A stretch of 64,000 bases of DNA from Tanypteryx hageni. Taxonomy: Eukaryota; Arthropoda; Insecta; Odonata; Petaluridae. The stretch covers positions 9,878,014 to 9,942,013 of the forward strand of contig CM054118.1 in NCBI GenBank assembly GCA_028673005.1, written 5' to 3'. Within the stretch, counting starts at the first letter, position 1. Every line of letters begins with the position of its first letter. This document shows, piece after piece, positions 51,601 through 54,600 of this stretch. A model generated the notes under the pieces. That model had not been told where the DNA came from and ran no database searches. It saw nothing but the letters and a program-made list of their open reading frames with translations. Both the position numbers and the translations under genes were made by a program.

Positions 51601-54600
51601 CAGTTTGAGAAACACTGCTTTAGGCAGTTGAACCATTTTTTGTCTATCCTCAATAGCTTACATCCATCCATTAAATTCATCCAAGAGATTGAAATAAATA
51701 ATTCTCTCGGTTTCCTTGACCTAACCATACATAGACATACACATAGCTTACAATTTGCCATTTTCAGGAAACCCACTTATACAGATCACACTCTTCATCT
51801 TCCCACCCCACTCCGCATAAACACACACACACCTTAATACAATAGACCCTCACACAATGCTGTAGTAAAGTTCCTAAAATGGCCATGTTGTGAGATAATG
51901 CGCTGCATGAATTTAATGATTTATGGGAAAAAATAGGGTTATGTTCCCAGAGTTTAGGAAGTTATATGAATACTTTTAGTATGTAAAAAGTGTAAAATAA
52001 GATAATATTGACAATATGAAAACAATTTTAAAACTTTAATCTAAAATAATTTACATTTAAAACAATTCTTGACCTAACATTTTGGCAGCACTAACTTCCT
52101 GAATTCCATCATCTTGCATACAGTGGAGGGAGATGTGTTTCCAGAGCCTCATTTGATCTTGATGGTTGGCAGAAGTAATCTATAATGCGTCTCTCCATTG
52201 CTGTAGTCTACATGGATTTCTAAAGCTTATGATATGGTAGTGTACACTGTTCAATAGCACGTTTAATGTTCGAATCTGCTTCTACGAGACCACTTGCAAG
52301 CTTGTCAAAACCAAACAAAGTTTCCCGTAAGAATGCTGGTGTTAGGTGATCCTCCTCTTCATGCACCTCTTCCTCCTCTTTGTAGGACTCAAGCATCTGC
52401 AGCATTTCTTCCTCAGTCAACTCCTCCTGTGACAAGTTCACCAATTCTTGTACAGCACCTTTTTGAACTTTGTGAACAATTGGTTCTGGAAAACTGACGC
52501 AAAATGCACATTCACAAACTGAAAGTCCTATTTTTCCATAAGATGCAATGTTATTATGGGAGTACGGTTCCCAGTCAACTTAAAAAATTCACTTTTTATC
52601 CTAAATAATGCAGTTTAACAGAAAATAAAAGAAAACGTTACAGCAAATGAAAACCTAGTATCATAAAGTGAAAAAATTCTTTCAATTATCTTCAAAATGC
52701 ATAATAGCAAATAGAAAGACAGCATTACATAGCGATTACACTTCTTTCGGAACTTGTGCAATTTATCTCCAGTGCATTTTCGCATGCGATTTTTGGTCTT
52801 CTTTTGTTCATTCCAAGGAAATTCTTTAAGTTAAGTTGATGAACTACTGAAATCGAATGTTGAGTATGTGATGCACAGATGTATTCTTGAGTTCTGCAAC
52901 AAACATTTCCAAACTGCAAAAATACACTAGCATTAAAAACTGGTAACATTTCTTTTATTAATTGCGTTCGAAATGCATAACAGAAAATCAAAACCTAGCA
53001 TAAGAAAGTGATAACATAAGCATTAAAGTGGTAACATTTTTTTAGCAATCATGTTCAATATGTGCAGCAGAAAATCTTACGTTACAGGATGATAGAAATT
53101 CTTAGATTTACATTAAAAATAACAAAATAAAAAATGAAAACCTTACATTCCAAACTCAAGTTTTACATAAAAAATAGCTGCATTGGCTGTGAAGTTCAAA
53201 CTGAGCTACAAAGTAATTAAATCGAATGGTATCATGTTTTTTACTTCGAAAACAGCTAATAATGAGCATTATAAATATAATATAATAATAATAAGTCCTT
53301 TTCTAGGGCGCCAAAGTTTAAACTGAACTTCTAAATAAAAAAGTAGAGGGAGTTCCACTTGTTGGCATCGCAAACACATGGCGCGAAACAGAAGTGATGG
53401 TCATAAAAAATTTTGTTGTGAAGCGCAAAATCGTGAACCGCAAGCATGCAAAGTTCAAAGTTCTTGCATATCATCGAAGCCTTCACCGCCCACAGCCCTT
53501 GACAGCTGCACAGTCTCCCTCATCTCAGATGTCAGTTCAGGAAAATATTGTGAAGTGCAAAAAGGTGTGTATTTATTCTTCTTGCATATCATCGAAGTCT
53601 ACACCGCCCACAGCCCATGCCAGCTGCACAGTCTCCCTCATCTCAGATGTCAGTGCGGGAAAATATTGCGCATCATTCACAACTCAGCGCCATAATTTGC
53701 GCCATCAGGCATTTAAAGTTGATTGGCTCACCTCATCCCATGATGCTTTGATGTCTGCAATTTCATGGACGATGTTAAACCCGCACCAAAATTCTGGGAT
53801 GCCAATATCGGGGTTCTTCTCCAATGCCTTGAGAAGTTTCCTCATGGTCCTCCTGATCTAGCGCTTTGAGTATGGAAGTCATGTAGGATGGTATTAACAT
53901 AACCTGCACATCCGGATTTATACTTTGCAAAACCACAGAGGGATGACAAGGAGCATTATCAAGAACAAGGAGAACCTTGAATAGAAGATCCTTTTGTCCA
54001 AGATATTCCCTCGCCAGGGGCACAAAGTAGAATGTGAACCAATCTGTGAACGAGGTTGCTGTTACCCTTGCTTTCCTGTTAGACCGCCAAATAACTGGTA
54101 AAAGGGACTTGTGCTTACCCTTTAATGCCCTGAGGTTCTCTGTGCAGTAAACCAGCATGGGTTTACCCTTAAAATCCCCCAATGCATTGGTGCATAAAAG
54201 CAAGATCAGGTGGTCTTTCGCGGTGTTGAACTCAGGTGCTGCTTTTTCCCATTACTGATGTAGGTTCTCAATGTCATCCTTTTCCAAAATAAATGTCTCA
54301 TCTGCATTGAATATTTGGTGGTGATCATTCTTTTCAATTATCCTTAAAAATTCTTCCTGATACCGTTCCGCAGCTTGGTGGTCAGCAGATGCACTCTCAA
54401 CGGAAAACTTGACGTTGTGCAGATTGGAACGCTTTCGAAACTTGTCAAAACAACCAGCACTAAATTTACAGTCTTTCAATGACTCTCCTTCCTTCTCATG
54501 AACCATTTTATGGATTCGCTGCACCTTCACCCAAATCACGGAGCCACTGAGTGCCACTTCCTTTTGTGTTTGCTCCTCAATCCAGGTGTTCAATAACCTC

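Larger units (their letters stand above)
48438..51617 (-). mobile_element. hAT transposon with 8-bp target-site duplication
   Basis: The left end CAGTGGTTATCAAACTTTTT and the minus-strand right end CAGTGTTTCTCAAACTGTGG form imperfect TIRs. The flanks 48430-48437 and 51618-51625 are both CTTTAGGC, a perfect 8-bp duplication, the hAT signature. It is 3180 bp and holds a broken ZBED5-like transposase on the minus strand and a nested Helentron-like copy (50599-50960). Confidence 0.9.
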
